Source: Bacteroidales bacterium
GTDB taxonomy: Bacteria > Bacteroidota > Bacteroidia > Bacteroidales > UBA932
Reading direction: 5' to 3'
Assembly: GCA_017619675.1 (NCBI GenBank)
Contig: JAFZRX010000003.1
Span: 1 to 64,000, forward strand
Length of the DNA: 64,000 bases
The notes beneath the pieces are model-generated. The model saw only the letters and a program-made list of their open reading frames with translations. It was not told where the DNA came from and did not search any database. A program made the translations under genes and the position numbers. This document shows positions 8,831 to 20,580 of the stretch, piece after piece; position 1 is the first letter of the stretch, and every line of letters starts with the position of its first letter.

Positions 8831-9984
8831 AATCGCTTACCAAGACGTAAGGCAACTGTCCAACGGGAGAAGTTTCCGGCAGTCTTAATACCATTCTGAT
8901 CCACTCCAAAGAGCAAAATAGAGGTAGTGCCCTTATAAGAGAAACTGTCGTGGCTGGCGGACAGGTTCACGGTAAAGAGGTCGTGGGAATAGCTCACGCC
9001 CACACGGGCCACATAGTTCACCAGCAGTTTTCCGTTCATTACGTCTTTGCGTTCCGCAGTGTTACCGTCCTCGTCCCAATAATAGGATGTGCCAGTAAAC
9101 TGGTTGAACAGGGTTACCATAGGAAGTAAGGTAACGTTCATTGTAAGGTTGCGCAATCCCTTGTCCCTGTCCGCATAGGGCTGCCTGTGCAACGGGACAA
9201 AATTATAGGAATAACCGCCGCCGAAGGATACCTGAGCCGATGTCTGCCTTGCCAAGCCTCCAGCCCAGGTTACTATAGATTCCTCTGGGTCTATAGCGAA
9301 TTCTCCAAGTATTACTTTGGTGCCGAACATCCAGCTGCCTGCGCTCCGTTTCTGGAACATGTTTCCCTTATAAGCCGCAGAATATGCGAAAGTCCTGCGG
9401 TTGAAAGCATAGAATGCGTCCACGATCAGGGAGCGGAAACGTCCGGGGTCCAGGGTTGTCTCGTCCCACTCCTGATAACCCCAGTGAGACGGGTCCGCAA
9501 CTATCGAGTGATAAGTAACCAGATGGGACAGATTGTAGAACTGCACCTGCAGGGCATATCCCGCAGACTGGTAATCAAAGGTAAAGGTCCTGTCATCCTC
9601 ACTCTTGCTTATCTGCTTGTTCAGGGCAAGGCTCAGACTGCCATATCCCGCCTGGAATCCTATGGAATTATCAACATTGCTTATAAGCTTGGATGAAATG
9701 GTGGAAGGGACATCATCCATAATTATATTACCCCAGTCATCCATCTTGCCTACGCCTACAGTATAGGCTATTTCCTGGGAAATACCTGCCTGATGGAAAT
9801 CGCCCGTAAGGGCAAAAGTCCAACGTGGTTTTGGCTGATAGACAGCATTGGGATCCAATTCTATCAAAGGGGCAGTCAACTTGTCTATGGTACGCCCTAT
9901 GAAACCTTTCTGCTCCTGTGCACCGGCAGTGCAAAGGAACGCCAAGGATAGCAAGACGGAAATGGTTGGGCGCAGCAATCGCAT
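8827..9984 (-). CDS. DUF4421-type outer-membrane protein
   Basis: A 385-residue protein with a signal peptide (LCTAGAQ, cleavage near residue 22). It is predicted beta-rich, with alternating aromatic strands and a C-terminal strand ending in LRLGKRF, so probably an outer-membrane barrel. The N-terminal segment (DKLTAPLIELDPNAVYQPKPRW) and overall length fit the Bacteroidetes DUF4421 family, whose function is unknown. It converges on the patatin gene with overlapping stop regions. A TATTTTTG -7-like box lies at 10004-10011 on the minus strand, about 20 nt before the start codon. Confidence 0.85.
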   Translation of the reverse strand: MRLLRPTISVLLSLAFLCTAGAQEQKGFIGRTIDKLTAPLIELDPNAVYQPKPRWTFALTGDFHQAGISQEIAYTVGVGKMDDWGNIIMDDVPSTISSKLISNVDNSIGFQAGYGSLSLALNKQISKSEDDRTFTFDYQSAGYALQVQFYNLSHLVTYHSIVADPSHWGYQEWDETTLDPGRFRSLIVDAFYAFNRRTFAYSAAYKGNMFQKRSAGSWMFGTKVILGEFAIDPEESIVTWAGGLARQTSAQVSFGGGYSYNFVPLHRQPYADRDKGLRNLTMNVTLLPMVTLFNQFTGTSYYWDEDGNTAERKDVMNGKLLVNYVARVGVSYSHDLFTVNLSASHDSFSYKGTTSILLFGVDQNGIKTAGNFSRWTVALRLGKRF

Positions 9985-10077
9985 AGCAAGAAAGAATATA
10001 CCGCAAAAATACTATTTTTTTACCGAAAAAAACGCATCTGTTCATATTAGGGTATTTGCCCTTGTCCGTGTATTATA

Positions 10078-10111
10078 TTGTATTAACAATCTTTTAGTTT
10101 TTATATCTTTG
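10078..10111 (+). promoter_or_regulatory. Probable Bacteroidetes-type promoter for the ECF sigma gene
   Basis: TATCTTTG at 10104-10111 matches the TAnnTTTG -7 element. TTG at 10078-10080 can serve as -33, with a 23-nt spacing that is a little long. The start codon follows 22 nt after the -7 box. Confidence 0.5.
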
Positions 10112-10133
10112 TTGAAATCTAAGGCTGGTCAAA

Positions 10134-10694
10134 TTGTATTCAGAAGAAACAGACAAGCGGTTCAAAGAGTTCTATATCAATAACTTCCACAAGGTAAAGA
10201 ACTTTGCGAACGTATATCTTAACGATGATTTCATGAGCGAGAACATTGCTCAGGACATCTTCGTCAAGATATATGAGAACCGTGCCCGTCTTGTAACTGA
10301 TGATTCCCTTGTGCCGTATCTTTATTCTGCGACAAAGAACAGATGTATGAACGAATTGCGTCACAGGAAGACCATCCGTTCATATTTTGAGGATGCTGAA
10401 TACAGGTTCAGGACAGACTTGTCTGCGGAAGCGCTTGATGAGCAGAAGATGTCATACAATGATATCAAGCTTGTTAACAAGACATATTGGAGTACTTTGA
10501 ATTCCCTGCCGGAAGCCACAAAGGAAACATTTCTGCTTCATAGGGATGACGGTCTCAAGTATAAGGATATAGCCAAGATCCTGGGCGTCTCGGAAAAGAC
10601 AATCGAATACAGGATCTCCTTTACATTGAAAAAACTGCGTACGGCCCTTTCGGCTCTGTTTCAGTTTTTCCTTCTGATATCATTATGGTTTTAG
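10134..10694 (+). CDS. ECF-type RNA polymerase sigma factor (Bacteroidetes SusC/FecR-linked group)
   Basis: A 186-residue protein starting at a TTG codon; no in-frame ATG lies near the conserved N terminus. Region 2 is visible at about residues 10-75 (NDDFMSENIAQDIFVKIYEN) and region 4 at about 120-170 (LPEATKETFLLHRDDGLKYK, then DIAKILGVSEKTIEYR, a helix-turn-helix). The next gene is a FecR anti-sigma factor 30 nt downstream, then an STN-domain SusC, which is the standard trans-envelope signalling order. The sigma factor presumably activates this utilization locus when the receptor binds its glycan. The C-terminal hydrophobic tail (FQFFLLISLWF) is typical of this subgroup. Confidence 0.93.
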   Translation: MYSEETDKRFKEFYINNFHKVKNFANVYLNDDFMSENIAQDIFVKIYENRARLVTDDSLVPYLYSATKNRCMNELRHRKTIRSYFEDAEYRFRTDLSAEALDEQKMSYNDIKLVNKTYWSTLNSLPEATKETFLLHRDDGLKYKDIAKILGVSEKTIEYRISFTLKKLRTALSALFQFFLLISLWF

Positions 10695-10724
10695 GTTAGT
10701 TGGGTGTATATAAAAAGTTGAAAA

Positions 10725-11747
10725 ATGGACAGATTAACACTCTTGGATTACATAAATGGGCGCACCAATGCCGCCGAGAACGAAGCCGTCAGGAAATGGG
10801 CGGAGGAAAGCCGTGAGAACAGGGCTTATCTCGAGTCCCTGATGGACATTGTGGCCATAGGCGGCAGCAAAAAGGCCTCGGAAGAAGAGTATCAGTCTTT
10901 TTTGAAGAGTATAAAAAAGAAAAAATACTCAGGGTGGAGGACATTCGCATATATTGCCGCGGCAACTACCTTCGTGCTTTCATTGGCCGGAAACATTTTC
11001 TCTTTTGCATCCAAGGAAACTGTTCCACAGCAGGAAAAGCATTTTGTGACATATCTTGAAAACCAGTTGCCTGCCGATTCCCTTATCCAGGAGATATATG
11101 TCTCCCGCGGCGCAAGGTCCAGTGTCACGCTTCCTGACGGGTCCAAGGTCTGGCTGAATTCTGATTCAAAGTTGAGGTTCCCTGTTGCGTTCGCTTCTGA
11201 CAAGCGCAGCGTGGAACTCTCAGGAGAGGCTTACTTTGACGTAGTCAAGAACGAGGATTGCCCCATGTATATCTCCCTGAAAGACAACTACTTGATAGAG
11301 GTGCTTGGCACACAGTTCAATGTCCGGGCGTATGACGATGAAGAAGAAGCCCAGACTACGCTATATTCAGGAGTCATAAAACTGTACAAGGACAATTCTG
11401 AAAAGAATGAGGCAAGCAAAGTATTGAACATGCAGCCCAATGAGGTATGTGTTGTAAAAGAAGAGTCTTTCAAGGTGCTCAAGCCAACCGAAGAGCGACT
11501 GGCCAGGATTTCTGCCTGGAAAGATGGCAGCATCTACTTTGACAACACTCCTCTTGGAGAAGTCCTCAAGAACATAGAACGGCATCACGGAGTCAATATC
11601 CATGTTTCCGACCAGTCCATACTCAATTATTCTATAACCGCGCGTTTCGATGATGAGTCCGCCATCCAGATTATGGACATGATCCGATACGTCGCACCTG
11701 TTGATTATAGAGTGGAAGGGAAGGAGTTCACGCTGTTCCGCAGATAA
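10725..11747 (+). CDS. FecR-family transmembrane anti-sigma factor
   Basis: A 340-residue protein. The N-terminal cytoplasmic sigma-binding segment (LLDYINGRTNAAENEAVRKW) is followed by one transmembrane helix near residues 68-90 (FAYIAAATTFVLSLAG). The periplasmic FecR domain (ARSSVTLPDGSKVWLNSDSK, GEAYFDVVKNEDCPM) and a C-terminal DUF4974-type domain (LGEVLKNIERHHGVNIHV) come next. It holds the upstream sigma factor inactive until signalled by the STN domain of the SusC encoded 34 nt downstream. Its position between sigma factor and SusC supports this strongly. Confidence 0.94.
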   Translation: MDRLTLLDYINGRTNAAENEAVRKWAEESRENRAYLESLMDIVAIGGSKKASEEEYQSFLKSIKKKKYSGWRTFAYIAAATTFVLSLAGNIFSFASKETVPQQEKHFVTYLENQLPADSLIQEIYVSRGARSSVTLPDGSKVWLNSDSKLRFPVAFASDKRSVELSGEAYFDVVKNEDCPMYISLKDNYLIEVLGTQFNVRAYDDEEEAQTTLYSGVIKLYKDNSEKNEASKVLNMQPNEVCVVKEESFKVLKPTEERLARISAWKDGSIYFDNTPLGEVLKNIERHHGVNIHVSDQSILNYSITARFDDESAIQIMDMIRYVAPVDYRVEGKEFTLFRR

Positions 11748-11781
11748 TTTTCTTGAATACTATTAGGGTACAACGGCATTG

Positions 11782-14700
11782 ATGTGTATTAATGCTGTAA
11801 AGAAACGTAACCAATTTTGGCCTATGACAACGAAACTAGTAACTGCCTCTAGGCGGGTAATCCTCGCCGTGGGGGTGTTTTTGATGTCTCTGTCGCTCTT
11901 TGCACAGAACATGAATTTTAATTTTGAGGGTATTACCCTTGGACAGGCCTTGTCCAGGATAGAGAGCCAGACAAATTACAAGTTCGTCTATTCAAGCGCT
12001 CTTACTGTGGCTAATGACAGGGTAAACCTGCAGTATAATGGTTCAAGCCTGGAAGCATTGCTTGACAGCCTTCTTGCAGGAAAGAACGTTCAGTATCAGC
12101 GTCAAGGTAATACCATAGTCCTTACCCCAAGTGATCTTGCACCGGTCAATTATGTTTCCGGTACCGTGACGGATTCCAAAGGAGAACCTCTTCCGGGAGT
12201 ATCAGTGGTTATTGCAGGTACCAGCAGGGGTGCTTATACTGATTCTAATGGTAAGTATTCTATAGCGGTTGACAGCAACAGCGCCGCATTGGAATTCTCC
12301 TCAATAGGTTTTGACTCCGTTACGGAACCTATCGGCGGCCGTTCGGTAATAAACGTTATAATGAGAGATTCCGCAGAATTCCTGGAAGAACTTGTTGTTG
12401 TGGGATTCGGTACCCAGAAGAAAATCAACCTTACCGGTTCCGTAGCCGTAGCAAACGCAGAGGACCTTGAGGCAAGGCCTGTATCCGACCTGCCTACAGC
12501 CCTGGAAGGACTTATGCCCGGTCTTCAGGTTACCAAGAATTCCGGAGACATCGCTTCCACCATGAACATCAACGTCCGCGGCCGCGGTACAATCGGCCAG
12601 GGATCAAGTTCTGCTCCCCTCATCCTCATCGATGGAATGCAGGGAGACATCAACCTGCTGAATCCGGAAGACGTTGAGAGCATATCAGTGCTTAAAGATG
12701 CGGCTTCCGCTTCAATTTATGGATCAAGGGCTGCATTCGGTGTTGTTCTCGTTACCACAAAGCATGGAAGGGAGCAGAAGACCCAGGTAACCTACAACAA
12801 TAATTTCAGGTTTGGCGATCCTATCAGGATACCTCATCCGATGGATTCCTATACGTTCTCGGTTTTCATGAACGAGGCGCACTTCAACGCAAACCTCGGC
12901 GCCCATTTCGCTGAGGAGACACAGCTCAAGATGATTGAATACCTGAAAACCGGATTCACCACTGAAGACGGAACAGTAGTATTCAACCGTGGAGGTATTC
13001 CTGCCAGCGGCAACCAATGGGGAAAACCAAAATATGACCCATACAACTTTGCGTATGCAAGTGTAAATGTTTATGAGGAAATGTATGAGAGGTCTTTCTC
13101 AAACGAGCATAACGTATCAGCTTCCGGCGGAAGCGACAAGTTCAACTATTACGCCTCCCTGGGCTACATGAACCAGGACGGTATATTGAAACCGCACAAA
13201 GACGGAATGGAACGTTATTCCGTCAACGCCCGCCTGCATGCGAAACTATCCGATTGGGCGTCTTTGGAATATACCACGCGTTTTATCCGCACGGACATGA
13301 TCCAGCCTTCAAACGGAGGACAGAATGTGTACTATACTATTGGACGTTCATCATGGCCTAACCTTCCCGTATACGATGAGAATGGTTATTATACAGACGA
13401 TGGCGCTTCTCCTGGTCACCCTGTAATCATCACGGCCCTTGGAGGTGACATCAACACCCGCACCACAAGCACCACCCAGCAGATAGCCCTCATTTTCGAG
13501 CCTGTCAAGAAATGGGTGACACACGTGGAATTCAATTATAACAACCAGCTCAGGCACACGCGTACGGTGAACAAGAACTTTGGTAACCACTATGTAGACG
13601 GCACCCCTGAACCCAACAGGTCAAGAAGGTCCTCCATGCAGGTGGCAGACAATCATACAAATGTATGGAGCTGGGACATCTATTCCTCCTATAATTTCGA
13701 GTTCGGCAGCGGGCACGAGGTTACAGCCATGGCTGGTTTCCAGGCGGAAAAGGCTGAACTTGAGAACAGTTCGGTACTCAAATATGGACTCCAGCTGGAT
13801 ACCCAGCCGGAACTCTCCCTTACCACGGGTATAGACGAATCGGGCCGTGTAAGGGATCCTCAGATATCTGGAGGAAGGGACCATTGGGCTACCGCAGGTT
13901 TCTTTGGAAGGATCAACTACGATTACCAGGACAAGTATCTGCTTGAAGCGAACCTCCGTTATGACGGTTCCTCAAGGTTCAGGGCTGACAGCCGCTGGGT
14001 ATGGTCTCCGTCTGTATCCGCAGGTTGGAACATTGCCCAGGAAGAATTCTTCAGCAATATCAAGAATACCGTCAATACACTGAAACTCCGTGTATCATAC
14101 GGTGTGCTGGGCAATCAGACTACTACCTCTTATTATCCTACATACCGTATTATCAACCTGTACAACCAGAACGGCAATCACCTTCAGAACCATACCAAGC
14201 CTAACACCGCCGAGGTGGGCAGCCTGATTTCTGCAGACCTTACCTGGGAGACCGTCCGTACTGCCAACATAGCCATTGACTGGGGTATGTTTAAGAACAG
14301 GTTTCAGGGATCGTTCGAGGTATTCCGCAGGAAGACCCTGAATATGGTTGGTCCTGCCCTTCAGATGCCAGAAGTCCTTGGTTTGAATCCTCCAGTTTCA
14401 AACAACTGTGACCTCCAGACTGACGGTTGGGAGTTGAACTTCTCATGGAGAGACCGCACTGCATTCGGCCTTGGATACGGCATTTCCGCCAATATCTCCG
14501 ATGCCATAAGCACAATTCTCTCATATCCAGGAAACACTACCCATTCCATCAACACCTACATGGAAGGAAAGAGGGTTGGCGAGATCTGGGGATTCACCAC
14601 TGTAGGAATTGCAAAGTCTCAGGCCGAAATGGACGCCCATCTTGCAAATAACGACCAGTCCAGCATAGGATCACAGTGGGGCGAAGGTGACATCATGTAC

Positions 14701-15318
14701 AAGGATATCAACGGTGACGGTGTAGTTAACAAAGGTCAGAGCACATGGGAGAGCCACGGCGACCTTTCAATAATCGGAAACACCACCCCCAGGTATCATT
14801 TCGGTATCAACCTTACAGCAGACTATAAGGGATTTGACGTAAGGGTATTCCTTCAGGGAGTGGCAAAGCACGACCTGTGGACAGATTCCGCACAGTATTG
14901 GGGATGCCCTGGTTATGTTTGGAATGTCTGCGGCTATGCCGAACACAACGATTACTATCGTGCAAAGCCGGCCGGAGTTGCCGGACATGAGATTCCTGCA
15001 AACACTGACTCCTGGTTCCCGCGTCCTGTTGTCAATTCTACGAAGAACCAGCAGTGCCAGACCAGATATCTGCTCGATGCTTCCTATATGCGTATAAAGA
15101 ACCTCCAGGTTGGTTATTCCATCCCCAGGACTCTGCTTCAGAAGATTGGATGCTCTAATGCGAGAATCTACTTCTCTGTTGACAACCTTGCCACTTTCAC
15201 CAAACTTGCCACAACCCTGGATCCTGAGACTGTTACAGGTGGCCACAGCGGAAGCATGCAGGGTAATGCATATCCTCTGACAAGTACTAAATCTTTCGGA
15301 CTTTCAATCACCTTCTAA
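11782..15318 (+). CDS. SusC/RagA TonB-linked outer-membrane receptor with N-terminal STN signalling domain
   Basis: About 1178 residues from the ATG at 11782. A second ATG at 11824 (MTTKLVTASRR) would give a tighter signal peptide, so the start is uncertain. Order of parts: signal peptide ending LSLFAQ; STN domain (FNFEGITLGQALSRIESQTN); carboxypeptidase-like domain (GTVTDSKGEPLPGVSVVI); plug (VGFGTQKKINLTGSVAVANA); and barrel ending TKSFGLSITF. The STN domain contacts FecR in the periplasm and signals glycan capture to the ECF sigma factor encoded just upstream. The downstream SusD (11-nt gap) is its lid, and the GH2 gene completes the locus. Confidence 0.95.
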   Translation: MCINAVKKRNQFWPMTTKLVTASRRVILAVGVFLMSLSLFAQNMNFNFEGITLGQALSRIESQTNYKFVYSSALTVANDRVNLQYNGSSLEALLDSLLAGKNVQYQRQGNTIVLTPSDLAPVNYVSGTVTDSKGEPLPGVSVVIAGTSRGAYTDSNGKYSIAVDSNSAALEFSSIGFDSVTEPIGGRSVINVIMRDSAEFLEELVVVGFGTQKKINLTGSVAVANAEDLEARPVSDLPTALEGLMPGLQVTKNSGDIASTMNINVRGRGTIGQGSSSAPLILIDGMQGDINLLNPEDVESISVLKDAASASIYGSRAAFGVVLVTTKHGREQKTQVTYNNNFRFGDPIRIPHPMDSYTFSVFMNEAHFNANLGAHFAEETQLKMIEYLKTGFTTEDGTVVFNRGGIPASGNQWGKPKYDPYNFAYASVNVYEEMYERSFSNEHNVSASGGSDKFNYYASLGYMNQDGILKPHKDGMERYSVNARLHAKLSDWASLEYTTRFIRTDMIQPSNGGQNVYYTIGRSSWPNLPVYDENGYYTDDGASPGHPVIITALGGDINTRTTSTTQQIALIFEPVKKWVTHVEFNYNNQLRHTRTVNKNFGNHYVDGTPEPNRSRRSSMQVADNHTNVWSWDIYSSYNFEFGSGHEVTAMAGFQAEKAELENSSVLKYGLQLDTQPELSLTTGIDESGRVRDPQISGGRDHWATAGFFGRINYDYQDKYLLEANLRYDGSSRFRADSRWVWSPSVSAGWNIAQEEFFSNIKNTVNTLKLRVSYGVLGNQTTTSYYPTYRIINLYNQNGNHLQNHTKPNTAEVGSLISADLTWETVRTANIAIDWGMFKNRFQGSFEVFRRKTLNMVGPALQMPEVLGLNPPVSNNCDLQTDGWELNFSWRDRTAFGLGYGISANISDAISTILSYPGNTTHSINTYMEGKRVGEIWGFTTVGIAKSQAEMDAHLANNDQSSIGSQWGEGDIMYKDINGDGVVNKGQSTWESHGDLSIIGNTTPRYHFGINLTADYKGFDVRVFLQGVAKHDLWTDSAQYWGCPGYVWNVCGYAEHNDYYRAKPAGVAGHEIPANTDSWFPRPVVNSTKNQQCQTRYLLDASYMRIKNLQVGYSIPRTLLQKIGCSNARIYFSVDNLATFTKLATTLDPETVTGGHSGSMQGNAYPLTSTKSFGLSITF

Positions 15319-15329
15319 TTATCACGGAT

Positions 15330-17345
15330 ATGAAAAAGCTATCAATAATTTCCAGAATATTATTCTCGCTGGCAACTGTTGCCACTGTTGGAGCTTGCAA
15401 TAAATTCCTTGATATGGAGCCTATGAGCCAGATCTCACCGGAGGCTTACTATAACACGGAAGCACAGTTGAACGCCATTGTCCTCCGTCAGTATCAGAAC
15501 GTATCCGGTATGAGTTACTGGGCTGACAACAACACGGATGACATGGCTGGCAGGACCGGTGCGGCTTCAAAGTACACGGATAACCTCTACAAGACAGCTC
15601 TTGGAGATGGCAATTGGTCATTTGACCAGATCTACCATATAAATTATTTCTTTGAGCAAGTACTTCCAAAGTATGAGGCAAAGGAAATAACAGGTTCTGA
15701 TGCCAATATCAGATACTATATAGGTGAGATGTATTTCCTGAGAGCCATGCAGTTTTTTGCTAAATACAGCGAGTTCGGTGATTTCCCTATCGTCAAGAAC
15801 ACCCTTCCGGACAGGATGGAAGAGTTGAGGGAGGCTTCAATCCGCTCTCCCCGCAACGAAGTTGCCAGGTTTATCCTCAGCGACCTCGATGCTGCAATCT
15901 CCTATATGGGAAGCAAAAATCTTGAAGCAACCCGTGCTACGGCAGATGTATGCTATCTGTTGAAGTCAAGAGTAGCTCTCTTTGAGGGAAGCTGGCTGCA
16001 GAACTTCAAGGGAACAGCCTTTGTTCCCGGAGGAGACGGTTGGCCGGGCGGATCCTATACATATCCTTCAGGCAGCATTGATTCTGAAATACAGTTCTTC
16101 CTGAACGAAGCCATGACTGCAGCCAAGGTAGTTGGAGACAAGTATATCTCAAAGCTTGCAGTGAACAACGGACACGTTACCCAGGGTCCTGATGACAAGA
16201 TTGAGAACGACTATTTGAATATGTTCGCCACCGTAAACAACGAGTGGTCCAAATATCCGGAGGTTCTTATGTGGAAGGATTATGAACTGGGAATCTATGA
16301 GAATGCGGTTGCCCAGAACGCTTCCCGAAGCGGAGACTGCGTAGGTCCTACAAGAGGACTTGCACAGGCATTCCTGATGCAGAACGGAGATCCTATCTAC
16401 GTTCACGGAGACTACACCAACGGCGACGGCTACTATCAGGGAGACTATAACCTTGAAAGGGTCAAGGCCAACAGGGACTACCGTATGAGCGTATTCTTCA
16501 AGCATCCGGGACAAAGGAACATCTGGGTGAACATGGATGATCCTACCGGTACGGAAATCGACAACGAGTGGGAGCCGGTACCTTATGTTACAGACGGTGT
16601 TTCCCGTTCATATTCCACCGGTTATTCTATCCGTTACGGATGTACCAGGGACAGAAGGTCATACGGAAACATCCACAGCTTTGTAGACCTTCCAATATTT
16701 GTCGCTTCAGAAGCCCTGATCAACTACATCGAGGCCTGCTATCTGGCAAAGGGTTCAATTGACTCTACTGCCGACACTTACTGGAAGAAGCTCCGCTCAC
16801 GCTCAGGTGTAAGCGAGGACTACAACAACACCATTTCCAAGACCGACATGAACGAGGAGGCTAAGTTTGACTGGGCCGCCTACACTGCCGGAAAGATCAT
16901 TGATCCTACCCTTTATAACATCCGTCGTGAGCGCAGGTGTGAGCTTATGGCCAAGGGCTTCAGGAACAATGACCTCCGCCGTTGGAGGGCAATGGACCAG
17001 CTTATTGAGAATCCTTACCATATAGAAGGCGTTCACTTCTGGAATACAGAGATTGAGACCTGGTATGCAGTACCGGACGGAGCCCATATCTTTGTCCCTA
17101 TCTGTGACGGATCCTCCAAGGCAAACATGTCCTCTCCTGAAAGGAGTGAGTACCTCAGGCCTTTTGAGAGGACAAGTTCCCAGGTTGGATACAACGGTCT
17201 TACCTGGAAGATGGCGCACTATCTGTCACCTATCGGCATCAACCAGCTCATGCTGGCTTCCGAATCAGGAACAGATGCGGCAAATTCCCTCATTTGGCAG
17301 AATCCATATTGGCCTACGGAAGCCGGTTCATCGGCAACAAAATAG
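15330..17345 (+). CDS. SusD/RagB-family glycan-binding lipoprotein
   Basis: A 671-residue lipoprotein (VGAC, Cys near residue 23), longer than the SusD at 1034. SusD features include the helical N-terminal region (YYIGEMYFLRAMQFFAKYSE) and the C-terminal RRERRCELMAKGFRNNDLRR segment. It follows its SusC by 11 nt and presumably caps it at the cell surface. The linked GH2 enzyme suggests a galactose- or other beta-linked substrate, but specificity cannot be read from the sequence. Confidence 0.94.
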   Translation: MKKLSIISRILFSLATVATVGACNKFLDMEPMSQISPEAYYNTEAQLNAIVLRQYQNVSGMSYWADNNTDDMAGRTGAASKYTDNLYKTALGDGNWSFDQIYHINYFFEQVLPKYEAKEITGSDANIRYYIGEMYFLRAMQFFAKYSEFGDFPIVKNTLPDRMEELREASIRSPRNEVARFILSDLDAAISYMGSKNLEATRATADVCYLLKSRVALFEGSWLQNFKGTAFVPGGDGWPGGSYTYPSGSIDSEIQFFLNEAMTAAKVVGDKYISKLAVNNGHVTQGPDDKIENDYLNMFATVNNEWSKYPEVLMWKDYELGIYENAVAQNASRSGDCVGPTRGLAQAFLMQNGDPIYVHGDYTNGDGYYQGDYNLERVKANRDYRMSVFFKHPGQRNIWVNMDDPTGTEIDNEWEPVPYVTDGVSRSYSTGYSIRYGCTRDRRSYGNIHSFVDLPIFVASEALINYIEACYLAKGSIDSTADTYWKKLRSRSGVSEDYNNTISKTDMNEEAKFDWAAYTAGKIIDPTLYNIRRERRCELMAKGFRNNDLRRWRAMDQLIENPYHIEGVHFWNTEIETWYAVPDGAHIFVPICDGSSKANMSSPERSEYLRPFERTSSQVGYNGLTWKMAHYLSPIGINQLMLASESGTDAANSLIWQNPYWPTEAGSSATK

Positions 17346-17371
17346 TTTTATGAGTTAATAGGTGGTAATAA

Positions 17372-20512
<3,141 letters not shown>

Positions 20513-20528
20513 ATTTCGTTAAAAAAAG

Positions 20529-20565
20529 GAAAAGGGACGTGAATAACACACGTCCCTTTTCTTTT
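20529..20565 (+). terminator. Intrinsic terminator after GH2
   Basis: The stem GAAAAGGGACGTG / CACGTCCCTTTTC (20529-20541 and 20549-20561, 7-nt loop) is followed by TTTT. The GGGACGTG core is shared with the terminator at 6358-6385. It also lies between the convergent GH2 (plus) and barrel protein (minus) and could serve both. Confidence 0.88.
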
Positions 20566-20580
20566 ATGAAGTAGTCCGTA